From Kangiella sediminilitoris (lineage in GTDB: Bacteria > Pseudomonadota > Gammaproteobacteria > Enterobacterales > Kangiellaceae): a DNA stretch of 64,000 nucleotides. A model generated the notes under the pieces. That model was not told the DNA's origin and did not search any database. It saw only the letters and a list, made by a program, of their open reading frames with translations. This document shows positions 55,285 through 64,000 of this stretch, one piece after another. How positions within the stretch are numbered: position 1 is the first letter of the stretch; every line of letters begins with the position of its first letter. The stretch covers positions 248,001-312,000 of the forward strand of contig NZ_CP012418.1 of assembly GCF_001708405.1 (NCBI RefSeq), written 5' to 3'. A program made the translations under genes and the position numbers.

Positions 55285-55791
55285 CTAGCGCTCTTCGGCC
55301 GACATTGAAATGATTTTTTTGCCATTGTCATCCTGTGTCAGAGTACCGTTTGTTTTAAGGTAAGACTCGATAGGTTTATCTCCAGCAACTATTCGTATAG
55401 CGAAAGGCTTCCTATGAGATTTAGATGCATCCTCTGCTACAACGGTAATTAAGTGGATGCCTTCCGTCATAGGGGTAACACTAAATAGATGACTCACTTC
55501 GTTACCTTGCTTCTGTAATGAAATCTGTTTCTCACCGTGAAGCACCAGCTGCTTGCTTGTTGTTAAGTCGGCAAGTTTTGGACTTTCTGCGCCTTTGAGA
55601 GCCAGAGTAATGTTGACTGTCTCACCCACGGCAACTCGTTCCTTAGAAACGCTATAATCCATTTCAATTTTCGCTGCAGGCTTGCCCGGGCTTTTGTATT
55701 GGCTACCAGAAGAAGTTTCCTTCGCAATTACCTGATGGCTACCAGCAATAAACGCTAAACCCACACATGATAATAATATAATTTTTTTCAT
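55285..55791 (-). CDS. Exported protein with an immunoglobulin-like fold, unrecognised
   Basis: The 168-residue protein has a signal peptide (LLSCVGLAFIAGSHQVIA). The body looks like a beta-sandwich (VAVGETVNITLALKG, GIHLITVVAEDAS), similar in style to BatD/CARDB-type domains. I do not recognise a named family. It lies 21 bases after the metallo-lipoprotein gene on the same strand, so the two are probably cotranscribed. A role as a partner of those lipoproteins is inference. Confidence 0.72.
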   Translation of the reverse strand: MKKIILLSCVGLAFIAGSHQVIAKETSSGSQYKSPGKPAAKIEMDYSVSKERVAVGETVNITLALKGAESPKLADLTTSKQLVLHGEKQISLQKQGNEVSHLFSVTPMTEGIHLITVVAEDASKSHRKPFAIRIVAGDKPIESYLKTNGTLTQDDNGKKIISMSAEER

Positions 55792-55812
55792 GAAACTGAC
55801 CTCAGTAAATTA

Positions 55813-57420
55813 TTAATTCTGAATAAGGGATACATCAAAGCAATCTGCCTGATCCCAAACCAGGACATCCGCAACGTAAGTACCCGCTGAAAAATTCTGT
55901 GTAATATTAACAGTTGACGATGTAAATGAATCATCGGCCGCGACAATGGTACCTCGACTATAGATATACCCATCCAGATCGCGACTTCCAGAAGGTGTCA
56001 GGCGTAGAGTGTAACTGCCATTCGTTTGTATGTTTAAGCGTAAAAACTTTCGGTTACCGAGTTTGTTGCGGTTCTCATTTGATGAGAACCCACCAAAAGT
56101 ACTGATTGTGCAGAGCTGTCGGCTGTCTCCAGCGGAGAATGTTTCATATACAGGAAGAACTTCGGGCTGACCTTCGCTGTCAGTCTCATTACTCCCCCAG
56201 ATATCCACATTCGTTTGGATGTTCTGATCTATCAATAACAGATCCAGAGATGCAGTGTCGCCAGGATTATTAGCTTTCATATATGTCATGAAGCTGAAGA
56301 TACTGGTAAATGCCTGAGTATCTCGCTGAGACCCCGTCAAAACATCATAGATTGGTTGTAACCCTAGGCTTGATGGGTCTTCATTATTCGAATCATAGAT
56401 GTCATATAGAATCGACTGCACGGAACCTTCGCTGAACCAGCCAGGGTTTGAAACGTTATTATTTTCAACATTAATCACAAAGCCGCTTGCCTGATTAGGC
56501 CCAAAAGAATCTCTGTAAAGTGGATCATCGGTTATGATGCCTGACCAGGCATTACCAAAGCCCTCGCCGAATGCCACTCGCATATCTAGGCGGTCACCTC
56601 CTGCATGGCGTCCTCCGATACTGTCAGAACGGGCATTGGTATCTTCAAAATAATGCCCCCACTCATGGATGATGACATGACCATCATATTCATCCGTATC
56701 CGTATCTTCCGCGCCCAGTAAGAATATTTTGCCATTACTGTAAAAAGAGGTATTAATTTTACCCGTTGAAGTGTCGCCAGGCTCAGGAATATTGTTTGGA
56801 CTCCAGTTGATAACAAGAGATGGAAGTTGTATATCTGCATCGACGGTCTGCAATTTAGCTATTATCTCATATGCACGATCAAGAATATGAAAGGGTGCTG
56901 CGGCACGGGTGGAGATGTAGGAGCTTCCACCCCAGCCAGAGGCCGCGTTTAAATTACGTGTAGTGCTGGTCGATGATGGGCTAAAGCTTTCTGAGTCGAG
57001 GACATATAAAGCACCGCTGTTGGTATTGTCGACAACTTCGACATCCCAGGCAGGAGTACCTGTTTTTTTCAGCTCCGCTCGTATACGGATACGATAAGTT
57101 GCACCTGTTTCGCCCTGCAGAGAGTAGCGTCCATTAGCGTCGCTGACCGTAGTATCAATGACCGTGCTACCACTGCTGCCCTCAAGGAGTTGCACTGTAG
57201 CCCCTCGAATGGGGTCTTGAGTGGTTGCATTGTAGTTAAGACCGCTCGTGCTTGTGTTATGTGGCACATTATCATAGGTCGCTGTTCCTGAAATAGTTGC
57301 AGCTTGACCACTACCCCCGGAAGGTGGCGGTGTTGAATTGTCGTTGGAGTCACTGCCGCCCCCACAGGCATAAAGAAGTATGCTGAACGCTGTGATTAAA
57401 ACGACTTTTAATTGCTTCAT
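55813..57420 (-). CDS. Putative zinc metalloprotease lipoprotein 1 (HEWGH)
   Basis: The 535-residue protein has a lipobox LYAC (Cys19) and a Gly/Ser/Pro linker. A carboxypeptidase-regulatory-like beta domain follows (about 42-115; RGATVQLLEG, DANGRYSLQG). The middle region has HEWGH at 252-256 and E286 (AFGEGFGNAW) as a candidate third ligand. The C-terminus resembles a PPC domain (SYTLRLTPSGSRDLDGYIYS). Its neighbour at 57449-59017 is a paralogue. It probably sits in the outer membrane and cleaves proteins; catalytic activity is inferred from the motif. Confidence 0.8.
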   Translation of the reverse strand: MKQLKVVLITAFSILLYACGGGSDSNDNSTPPPSGGSGQAATISGTATYDNVPHNTSTSGLNYNATTQDPIRGATVQLLEGSSGSTVIDTTVSDANGRYSLQGETGATYRIRIRAELKKTGTPAWDVEVVDNTNSGALYVLDSESFSPSSTSTTRNLNAASGWGGSSYISTRAAAPFHILDRAYEIIAKLQTVDADIQLPSLVINWSPNNIPEPGDTSTGKINTSFYSNGKIFLLGAEDTDTDEYDGHVIIHEWGHYFEDTNARSDSIGGRHAGGDRLDMRVAFGEGFGNAWSGIITDDPLYRDSFGPNQASGFVINVENNNVSNPGWFSEGSVQSILYDIYDSNNEDPSSLGLQPIYDVLTGSQRDTQAFTSIFSFMTYMKANNPGDTASLDLLLIDQNIQTNVDIWGSNETDSEGQPEVLPVYETFSAGDSRQLCTISTFGGFSSNENRNKLGNRKFLRLNIQTNGSYTLRLTPSGSRDLDGYIYSRGTIVAADDSFTSSTVNITQNFSAGTYVADVLVWDQADCFDVSLIQN

Positions 57421-57448
57421 ATCATATCCTCATAAACAATTTGCATTG

Positions 57449-59017
57449 CTAATTCATAACAAGCTCAGCATCGAAACAGGTCGCAACAACACTTGTTCCT
57501 GCCTCATCATATGCAACAGTATCTGCGATACTGACACCTTTTGGTAACTCTATTGTCATCACAACGGGGTCTATCCCCGGTGCCTCGTCTTTAGCAATTT
57601 CTTCTCCGTTGTTCAGTATATACCCATCAATGTCATTATTTCGTGATGGAGTCAGAGTTAAGGTATAACTCCCTGCTGATGGAGCATTCAGCTTCAAAAA
57701 GCGGTGATTAGCCAGTTTATTCCAGTCTGCGCCTTGAGTGGTACTGGTGCAGACGCGTTTTACATCTCCAGGATTCATTATGATATAGACTGGCAAGGCC
57801 TCAGCCAAAGTACCGTTGTTACTGGCGTTACTACCCCATATATCAATATCAGAGGTAATGCTTTGGGCCTCCAGCAGTTGACTAAAATCATTTGTATATG
57901 CTGGATATTGCTGATTTAGATAAGTCATAAAAGAGAAAATGCTCGTTAAAGCTGGGGTCTCTTTCTGCTGCCCTTGCAACACCTCAATAATCGGTTGTAA
58001 ACCCAGCTGTATGAAGTCCTGTCCATCCGATGCTTCATCATAAATGTCATATAACAGGGATTGCACTGAACCCTCACTGAACCAGCCGGGGTTAATAACG
58101 TTATTATCCTCAATAGCTATAGAGAAACCGTTAGCCTGAGCTTGATCGAAGGAGTCCTTATACAGCGGCTGATCGGTAATCATAGCGGACCATGCATTGC
58201 CAAACCCTTCTCCAAAAGCAACTCGTAAATCAAGGTAATCTCCGCCTGCATGGGCGCCACCGATACTATCTGACCGGGCTAGACTATCTTCAAAAAAGTG
58301 CCCCCATTCGTGAATGATGACATGCTGATCATATTCATCCGTATCGACATTTTCAGCGCCAAGCAGAAATATTTGACCTTCCTGATAGTAAGATGTGCCG
58401 ATTTGGCCAGATTCAATATCTCCAAACTGTGGAATATTGTTAGGACTCCAGTTAATGGTGAGCGGCTGAAGTTCAACAATGCCAACTGTTTTAAGTTTAA
58501 CGATAATGTCGTAAACCTTATCGAGGATGTGAAAAGGCGCGGCGGTACGGGTATTGTCATAACCCTTGCCTTCAACCCAACCCGATGGAGCATGAAGGTT
58601 TTTACTCAAGGTCTCATTATTAACTTTGAAGGTATCCGTTACCATCGTATATAAAGCATTTTCATTGGTATTATCAACCACTTGAACTTGCCAGCTATGA
58701 TCATCTTCATCATCGGCGGGATTGGAGAGTTGGGCTTTAACACGAATCTGAACATAGGTGTCCATCTTCTTCAAAAATTTGTATTCCCCTGTGTCATCCG
58801 TGATGACAGAGTCAATGACCTTGTCATTCTCTATTAGTTCTACAAGAACACCACGTGCAGGTGCTTCAAAAGACTTGGTGTACTCCAATCCATTTGATAT
58901 GTCACTGTGAGGGACCTTTTCGTAAGTGATGGTCCCTTTAATTTCGGCATTGGGTACATCACAGCCGGCGACCATTAAGATCGACAAAAGTGCGCAAATT
59001 ACTCTCCAAGAAATCAT
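57449..59017 (-). CDS. Putative zinc metalloprotease lipoprotein 2 (HEWGH)
   Basis: The 522-residue paralogue of the adjacent gene has lipobox VAGC (Cys19), the same beta domain (RGVLVELIEN, DDTGEYKFLKK), HEWGH at 236-240 followed by RSDSIGGAHAGGDYLDLRVAFGEG, and a PPC-like C-terminus (SYTLTLTPSRNNDIDGYI). It lacks the Gly/Ser linker after the lipobox. It starts 28 bases upstream of its sibling's start region, on one transcript. The strong identity around the motif and weaker ends point to an old tandem duplication. Confidence 0.8.
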   Translation of the reverse strand: MISWRVICALLSILMVAGCDVPNAEIKGTITYEKVPHSDISNGLEYTKSFEAPARGVLVELIENDKVIDSVITDDTGEYKFLKKMDTYVQIRVKAQLSNPADDEDDHSWQVQVVDNTNENALYTMVTDTFKVNNETLSKNLHAPSGWVEGKGYDNTRTAAPFHILDKVYDIIVKLKTVGIVELQPLTINWSPNNIPQFGDIESGQIGTSYYQEGQIFLLGAENVDTDEYDQHVIIHEWGHFFEDSLARSDSIGGAHAGGDYLDLRVAFGEGFGNAWSAMITDQPLYKDSFDQAQANGFSIAIEDNNVINPGWFSEGSVQSLLYDIYDEASDGQDFIQLGLQPIIEVLQGQQKETPALTSIFSFMTYLNQQYPAYTNDFSQLLEAQSITSDIDIWGSNASNNGTLAEALPVYIIMNPGDVKRVCTSTTQGADWNKLANHRFLKLNAPSAGSYTLTLTPSRNNDIDGYILNNGEEIAKDEAPGIDPVVMTIELPKGVSIADTVAYDEAGTSVVATCFDAELVMN

Positions 59018-59101
59018 TCTCTACCCCAGTTTATTATGCTCTCTGACGAGTTAACCGGCTCAGTCTAATACAAGAACCACAGGGGATCGAGCAGGGGAGA
59101 A

Positions 59102-60379
59102 TCAGTTTTGGCTATTTTTGATGTGTTTTAAAGCGGCCATGACCTGATTATCCCTTTTATAACTTTGGGTTACGGAACCTTTTGATTCTCCTGACTTTTT
59201 TGTATCAGTTTGTATTTTTGCGTCGTTATTATCGTCCACAGGCTCAAACTCAACTGTTATATCCGGTGTGATACCAGAATCCTGAATAGAGCGATCATTA
59301 GGCGTGTAGTAGAGAGACGTGGTCAACTTGATGGCATTGCCACCATGTATAGGTAAAATTGTCTGAACCATTGCCTTGCCAAATGACTGGGTACCAATGA
59401 TAGTCGCTCGCTTATGATCCTGTAACGCACCGGAGACAATTTCTGAAGCTGAAGCAGAGCGCCCGTTGATAAGGACGACCAGGGGTTTACCTCGTAGAAT
59501 ATCACCTGAACTGGCATTGTGAACCTCGTTGGTCTCCTCTTGGCGGCCTTTAGTTTTGACAATAACACCGCTATTTAGGAATAAGTCACTGACCTCTGTG
59601 GCGCCATCGAGCAGTCCGCCGGGATTGTTTCTGAGGTCAAGAATGAGGCCTGCCAACGGCTTTTTATTTAAATATTCCATATTACTGATGGCCTGACTGA
59701 GATCGTTAGCCGTTCTTAATTGGAATTCAGTGATTCTGGCGAAACCTATATTATCCTCCAGTAATTGGTAGGTCACACTGGTGGTATGGATAACCTGTCG
59801 AGTTACGACAACCGTTACTTCTTCTTCATCACTATTAATATAAGTTAGTTCGACTTTACTACCAGGACTTCCACGCATAAGCTCGGAGCCTTCCTCAGCG
59901 GGAAGACCGGCCGCAGAGATATCATTTATGTGGGTAATCAGATCCCCGGGCTTAAGGCCTGATCGTTCAGCTGGAGAGTCCTTAAAAACGTTAACGACCT
60001 CAATACCTTCTTCTATGTGGTTTGCTTCAATGCCAATGCCCGCATAATCACCAGTCGCGCTTTCCTGTAAAGCCGCAAATTGTTCGGCGGTGAGATAGGT
60101 TGAGTAGGGGTCAAGGTTGCTCAACATGCCACGAATTGCCGCATCAAGAATCTCTTTGTCAGTCAGCTCTTTGACGTAGGACTGTTTGATTTGCGCGTAG
60201 GCGTCAGCCAATGCCGCTAACTCGTCTAACGGTAATGTCTCGACAGTGTCTGATGTGCCGGATTCTTGCTCTTCAATGGTTGGCTCTTGCAGCGATTGTT
60301 CCTTTTCAGGATGATCTGCAAAAGCAACACCTGTAATGAAAAGGCACAGCAATAGCACTGTGGCTAACTTGTTTAACAT
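59102..60379 (-). CDS. ctpA: Carboxy-terminal processing protease CtpA (S41 family)
   Basis: The 425-residue periplasmic serine protease has a signal peptide (LATVLLLCLFITGVAFA). A PDZ domain is at about 105-190 (YAGIGIEANH, SGLKPGDLITHI). The Ser-Lys catalytic core is NGRSASASEIVSGAL and GTQSFGKAMVQ. It trims or degrades envelope proteins. Its place after envC and gpmI is conserved in gammaproteobacteria. Confidence 0.96.
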   Translation of the reverse strand: MLNKLATVLLLCLFITGVAFADHPEKEQSLQEPTIEEQESGTSDTVETLPLDELAALADAYAQIKQSYVKELTDKEILDAAIRGMLSNLDPYSTYLTAEQFAALQESATGDYAGIGIEANHIEEGIEVVNVFKDSPAERSGLKPGDLITHINDISAAGLPAEEGSELMRGSPGSKVELTYINSDEEEVTVVVTRQVIHTTSVTYQLLEDNIGFARITEFQLRTANDLSQAISNMEYLNKKPLAGLILDLRNNPGGLLDGATEVSDLFLNSGVIVKTKGRQEETNEVHNASSGDILRGKPLVVLINGRSASASEIVSGALQDHKRATIIGTQSFGKAMVQTILPIHGGNAIKLTTSLYYTPNDRSIQDSGITPDITVEFEPVDDNNDAKIQTDTKKSGESKGSVTQSYKRDNQVMAALKHIKNSQN

Positions 60380-60419
60380 CGGAGTATATCCCTCTGATTA
60401 TCCTACTATGATTATTGTT

Positions 60420-61601
60420 TTAGCGAATCCAGGCAACTGGATTCTGTGGTCGGCCGTTATATCGAATTTCAAAATAAAGGCCTGATTGACCACTGCCGCC
60501 ACTCCCCCCAGAGGTAGCGACAGGTTCTCCGGCCTCAACCCAGTCTCCCGGAGATTTCATAAGGGTTTGATTCTGTCCGTATAAGGACAGATACCCTTTA
60601 CCATGATCCACAATAACTACTAAGCCATATCCGCGCAACCAGTCTGCAAAAACGACTTGTCCATGGTGTATGGCGTGAACGGGATCGCCTTCCTTTGAAC
60701 CGATTAAAATTCCATTCCATTTCAATCTGTTGCCAAGTTTGTTGCTACCATAACGATGAAGAACAGAGCCTTTTACGGGCCATTGCAGTTTATTTTTGAA
60801 TTTACTCAGACCCGCCAATGATTGCTTTGGCGCAAACTGACGTAGTGTTTTCTCAATGGAGCGGATAACTTTAGCAAGTTCCTGCTCGTCTTTGCGTAAT
60901 TTTTCAAGACGTGAATTTTGGCTACTGTAACTTTCTTTCAATTGATTCAGAGCAACCTGTTGTTCTTTCTTTAGTTCTTGCTGTTCTTTTTGTTGAACCA
61001 CTTGCGCTTCTTCGAGATCAGATAGTGTGATCAACGTACTCTGGATATCCTGCTCGATAGTCTGCAAACGCTGTAACGTTTGTTGCAGCTCTTCAATATC
61101 ATCTATTCTGGCCTGATTGAGGTATCGGTAATATTCCAGCATCCGGGAAACTTTTGCAGGGTCTTCCTGGTTAAGAAGTAGCTTAACGTATTCCTGACGA
61201 CCAGCTATGTAAGCACTTCGTAACTGCGAAGCTAGTCTTTGTCGCTGCTTTTCTCTTAAAGCAATTTTTTCAGTTTGTTCAACTTCAAGCGACTGCAGTT
61301 TGTTATTTGCTTGAGTAATCCGTTTTTTTGTCTGGCGTAATTGCGAGGTAACTTCTGCCAGCTTTTTATCGATACTTTTAATTTTCTGCTGGGCCTGACT
61401 TTGCTGCGCAAGATTATCCTCAAGCTCTTCCTGGATTTCTGATATGGCGGCTTTTAATATCTTTAACTCTTTTTCAGCTTGTGCTTTATCCTGAGCAGCG
61501 GGCGTAGCAAAACTATAGAGTAAAAGCAAAAAAATAGAAGCCACCAAGTATATGGCTTGGCGTTGTATCGTTCGGCTTGGTGGCATCATTCGTATCAACA
61601 A
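60420..61601 (-). CDS. envC: Murein hydrolase activator EnvC
   Basis: The 393-residue exported protein has a signal peptide near residues 14-35, a long coiled coil (about 40-255, Gln/Glu/Lys-rich) and a C-terminal LytM/M23 domain. The LytM zinc ligands are replaced (WNGILI, LSLYGQNQ), as expected for EnvC, which activates amidases AmiA/AmiB at the septum rather than cutting peptidoglycan itself. It is 3 bases after gpmI and 40 bases before ctpA. Confidence 0.95.
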   Translation of the reverse strand: MLIRMMPPSRTIQRQAIYLVASIFLLLLYSFATPAAQDKAQAEKELKILKAAISEIQEELEDNLAQQSQAQQKIKSIDKKLAEVTSQLRQTKKRITQANNKLQSLEVEQTEKIALREKQRQRLASQLRSAYIAGRQEYVKLLLNQEDPAKVSRMLEYYRYLNQARIDDIEELQQTLQRLQTIEQDIQSTLITLSDLEEAQVVQQKEQQELKKEQQVALNQLKESYSSQNSRLEKLRKDEQELAKVIRSIEKTLRQFAPKQSLAGLSKFKNKLQWPVKGSVLHRYGSNKLGNRLKWNGILIGSKEGDPVHAIHHGQVVFADWLRGYGLVVIVDHGKGYLSLYGQNQTLMKSPGDWVEAGEPVATSGGSGGSGQSGLYFEIRYNGRPQNPVAWIR

Positions 61602-61604
61602 ACG

Positions 61605-63137
61605 TTAAATTTTAAATATCGGTCGGCCAGTCATCTCTTCAGGGATTGGTAACCCCATCAGAGTCAGCATGGTCGGAGCGAGATCGGAAAGAACACCGTC
61701 AGTGACTGTGGGAGCTGCTTTTCTGCCTATATAAAGCAAGGGCACTGGTTCGCTAGTATGAGCCGTGTGTGCCTGACCGGTTGTGTCGTCAGCCATCTTT
61801 TCGGCATTACCATGATCCGCTGTAATTAATGCTTCGCCACCCACTTTTTCAAGAGCTTCAACGATTCGACCAATACATTCATCCAGAGCTTCGATTGCTT
61901 TGACTGTCGCTTCGAAGTTACCGGTATGACCAACCATGTCAGGGTTGGCGAAATTACAGATAATGGCATCGTATTTCTGGTCTTCGATCACTTTTACCAA
62001 ATGATCCGTCACCAGTTTGGCGTTCATCTCAGGCTGTAAATCATAAGTCGCTACATCAGGCGATGGGATCAGCTCACGATCTTCCCCCTCAAAGGGTGTT
62101 TCTAGTCCACCATTAAAGAAGAAAGTGACATGGGCGTATTTTTCGGTTTCGGCGATTCGAAGCTGTTTCTTACCAAGTTTCATCAAATGTTCGCCTAAAA
62201 CGTTATCCATCGAAATAGGGGGGTAGGCAATGCTGGCATCTATATCTGATGCATACTGCGTCAACATAACGAAATCTGATAACTGCGGACGAGCTTTACG
62301 CTCAAAGCCTTCAAAGTCGTCATTAGCAAAAGCTTTGCTCAGCTGTCGTGCGCGGTCTGCACGATAGTTCATAAAAATAACGCTGTCGCCATCTTCTATG
62401 GGGGCAGTTTCTCCAATAACGGTTGGTTTAACAAATTCATCGTTTTCATCACGCGAGTAAGCCGCGCTTAGCGCATCAACGCCAGTGTCAAAGCGATAGT
62501 CGGCGGTCGACTGAGTCAGCGTGTTGTAAGCTAGTTCGATACGGTCCCAGCGGTTGTCTCGATCCATGGCGTAGTAGCGGCCAACCATTGTGGCCAGTCG
62601 GCCTACGCCAACTTGCTGGCAAACATTATCGAGCTTCACAAGACTCGCTTCGGCGCTACGAGGAGGCATATCACGTCCATCGAGGAAGGCATGAATATAG
62701 ACTTTTTCCGCGCCACGTTTCTGGCACAACTGTATTGCAGCATGAATATGGTCTTCATGACTATGCACACCGCCAGGAGATAGTAAGCCCATGAGATGAA
62801 CCGCTTTACCTTGGGATACAGCTTTATCTACTGCTGTTACAAGAGCTTGGTTGTCGAAAAACTCACCAGTTTCAATCGCCTTACTGATGCGGGTGTAATC
62901 CTGATAGACCACTCGACCAGCACCAAGATTAAGATGACCCACTTCTGAGTTGCCCATTTGACCTTCGGGTAAACCTACGTCGGTACCAGAGCCTGAAATC
63001 AGGGTATGACTGTATTGGTTCCAGTACTTATCCCAATTAGGCGTATTGGCCGCCATGATGGCATTATCTTTCGGATCTTCGCTATATCCCCAACCATCCA
63101 AGATGATCAGAGCCACAGGTTTTGGACTTTTGCTCAT
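61605..63137 (-). CDS. gpmI: 2,3-bisphosphoglycerate-independent phosphoglycerate mutase
   Basis: The 510-residue two-manganese enzyme interconverts 3- and 2-phosphoglycerate. The N-terminal metal site is in ALIILDGWG, the catalytic serine is Ser64 ([15 protein letters not shown]), and further ligands are in [12 protein letters not shown] and [12 protein letters not shown] at 63137 gives the family-typical N-terminus; an upstream in-frame TTG at 63158 is less likely. It starts the gpmI-envC-ctpA transcript. Confidence 0.97.
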   Translation of the reverse strand: MSKSPKPVALIILDGWGYSEDPKDNAIMAANTPNWDKYWNQYSHTLISGSGTDVGLPEGQMGNSEVGHLNLGAGRVVYQDYTRISKAIETGEFFDNQALVTAVDKAVSQGKAVHLMGLLSPGGVHSHEDHIHAAIQLCQKRGAEKVYIHAFLDGRDMPPRSAEASLVKLDNVCQQVGVGRLATMVGRYYAMDRDNRWDRIELAYNTLTQSTADYRFDTGVDALSAAYSRDENDEFVKPTVIGETAPIEDGDSVIFMNYRADRARQLSKAFANDDFEGFERKARPQLSDFVMLTQYASDIDASIAYPPISMDNVLGEHLMKLGKKQLRIAETEKYAHVTFFFNGGLETPFEGEDRELIPSPDVATYDLQPEMNAKLVTDHLVKVIEDQKYDAIICNFANPDMVGHTGNFEATVKAIEALDECIGRIVEALEKVGGEALITADHGNAEKMADDTTGQAHTAHTSEPVPLLYIGRKAAPTVTDGVLSDLAPTMLTLMGLPIPEEMTGRPIFKI

Positions 63138-63339
63138 GAGTATTGAATAAAATGACAAACTTGGGCGCTATTGTAGCGTGCCAGTGGTGCCTTAACCAGT
63201 GATCGAGTCTAATCTTTAATCAGTTTAAATATTGGGAAAGTGCTTTTCACTAAAAGTCATTGAATTGCTAACCGGAAACATTCTATATTGTTGAGCCAAT
63301 AATAATCTTAAAAAACAAAAATTTTAGAGGAATATTTGA

Positions 63340-64000
63340 ATGGAATTTATTATTGCTTTAGTTGCCCTGGTCGTGATTGGCATTTTCTTAGGGGTCAAAA
63401 CGGTTTCCCAGGGAAGTCAGTATACGGTCGAACGTTTCGGGAAGTACCGCAAAACTCTCTCGCCAGGCTTGCATATTATTATCCCAATTATCGATCGCAT
63501 CGGTGCTAAAGTGAATATGATGGAGCAGGTTCTGGACATTCCTGCGCAACAGGTTATTTCACAGGACAACGCTACCGTCACGATCGATGCTGTCTGTTTT
63601 TATCAGGTGGTGGATCCGGTCAAAGCGACGTATGAAGTCAATCAACTTCATCGTGCTATGCAGAACCTGGTAATGACGAATATCCGTACCGTATTGGGTA
63701 GTATGGACCTGGATTGGATGCTATCAAAGCGTGATGAAATTAATGCACGAATTTTGACGATTGTGGATGAGGCAACTAATCCATGGGGCGTAAAAGTTAC
63801 TCGTATAGAGATCAAAGATATTCTGCCACCGCGTGATTTGGTGGATGCCATGGCACAGCAGATGAAGGCGGAGCGTTTAAAGCGTGCGCAAATTTTAGAA
63901 GCTGAAGGCAGCAAGCGTTCTGAAGTGCTGGAAGCAGAAGGTGAGAAGCAGGCACAAATTTTAAAGGCTGAAGGTGAACGAGAAGCGGCGTTCCGTGAAG
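63340..64000 (+). CDS. SPFH/stomatin-family protein (QmcA-like), 3' end cut by the window
   Basis: The frame is open from the ATG to the window end (220 codons). AGAGGA at 63326-63331 is the ribosome-binding site. The product has one N-terminal helix ([18 protein letters not shown]) and then a band-7 domain ([40 protein letters not shown]). A coiled-coil stretch rich in EAEG repeats follows. QmcA-type proteins form membrane microdomain assemblies and often neighbour an NfeD partner, which would be to the right of this window. Confidence 0.92.
   Translation, partial: MEFIIALVALVVIGIFLGVKTVSQGSQYTVERFGKYRKTLSPGLHIIIPIIDRIGAKVNMMEQVLDIPAQQVISQDNATVTIDAVCFYQVVDPVKATYEVNQLHRAMQNLVMTNIRTVLGSMDLDWMLSKRDEINARILTIVDEATNPWGVKVTRIEIKDILPPRDLVDAMAQQMKAERLKRAQILEAEGSKRSEVLEAEGEKQAQILKAEGEREAAFRE

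Noticed and set aside
60420-60800. EnvC LytM domain lacking zinc ligands as a decayed gene
   Set aside because: Loss of the ligands is the normal state of EnvC, which activates amidases instead of cutting.
1-64000. CRISPR arrays, insertion sequences, toxin-antitoxin or restriction systems
   Set aside because: No regularly spaced direct repeats, transposase, integrase, toxin or methylase motifs were seen. RlmE is the only nucleic-acid methyltransferase and it is housekeeping.

Overview
The window is a stretch of chromosome from a gammaproteobacterium of moderate G+C content. Gene content and order suggest a Kangiella-like (Oceanospirillales) marine organism. This rests on an Na+-translocating NADH:quinone reductase (nqrA-F), the yhbY/rlmE-ftsH-folP-glmM block, ompR-envZ, hslO-hslR, a complete type II secretion operon, gpmI-envC-ctpA, and LPS genes (kdkA, an LpxL-type acyltransferase, GT9 glycosyltransferases). 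The genus is inference; no rRNA is present. There is no prophage, insertion sequence, plasmid origin or CRISPR array, and most genes are core housekeeping genes.

Layout. 1-1613: a two-component pair lying tail to tail, kinase cut by the window edge. 1630-6909: yhbY (minus), then rlmE, ftsH, folP, glmM (plus). 7025-8671: an OmpA-family porin-like protein and a CBS-domain protein. 8700-15975 (minus): nqrABCDEF followed by the flavin transferase apbE and the maturation factor nqrM. The Na+-NQR block lies between glmM and tpiA-secG-tRNA-Leu (16395-17779), which are commonly contiguous in relatives. 18210-20833: a single-POTRA Omp85-type outer-membrane protein flanked by two small, mutually similar one-helix membrane proteins, with a structured intergenic stretch. 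20830-22710: a GT9 glycosyltransferase and Kdo kinase. 22719-28180: membrane proteins plus a cytochrome c oxidase biogenesis cluster (DUF2909, SURF1, a Cys-pair thioredoxin-like protein, ctaA, ctaB, SCO) without the oxidase subunits. 28184-32141: a MATE transporter, a GT9 gene interrupted by one in-frame amber codon, and an LpxL-type acyltransferase whose C-terminal domain looks like a catalytically dead copy of the Kdo kinase. 32196-36245: small conserved proteins, an FKBP lipoprotein, an XRE regulator with a membrane partner, and dsbB. 36418-42251: tex, ompR-envZ, hslO, hslR. 42402-54035: gspCDEFGHIJKLMN, followed by yrfG and nudE. 55285-59017 (minus): a small exported protein and two tandem HEXXH lipoproteins. 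59102-63137 (minus): ctpA, envC, gpmI. 63340-64000: the start of a stomatin/QmcA-like gene.

How they work together. The Na+-NQR set is self-sufficient for maturation: ApbE can attach FMN to NqrB and NqrC, and NqrM supports iron-site assembly. Many other genes serve the envelope: LPS core and lipid A, outer-membrane biogenesis, disulfide formation, septal murein hydrolysis control, and protein secretion. The most novel-looking items are the paired small membrane proteins around the Omp85 gene, the acyltransferase-pseudokinase fusion, the amber-interrupted glycosyltransferase and the tandem metallo-lipoproteins.
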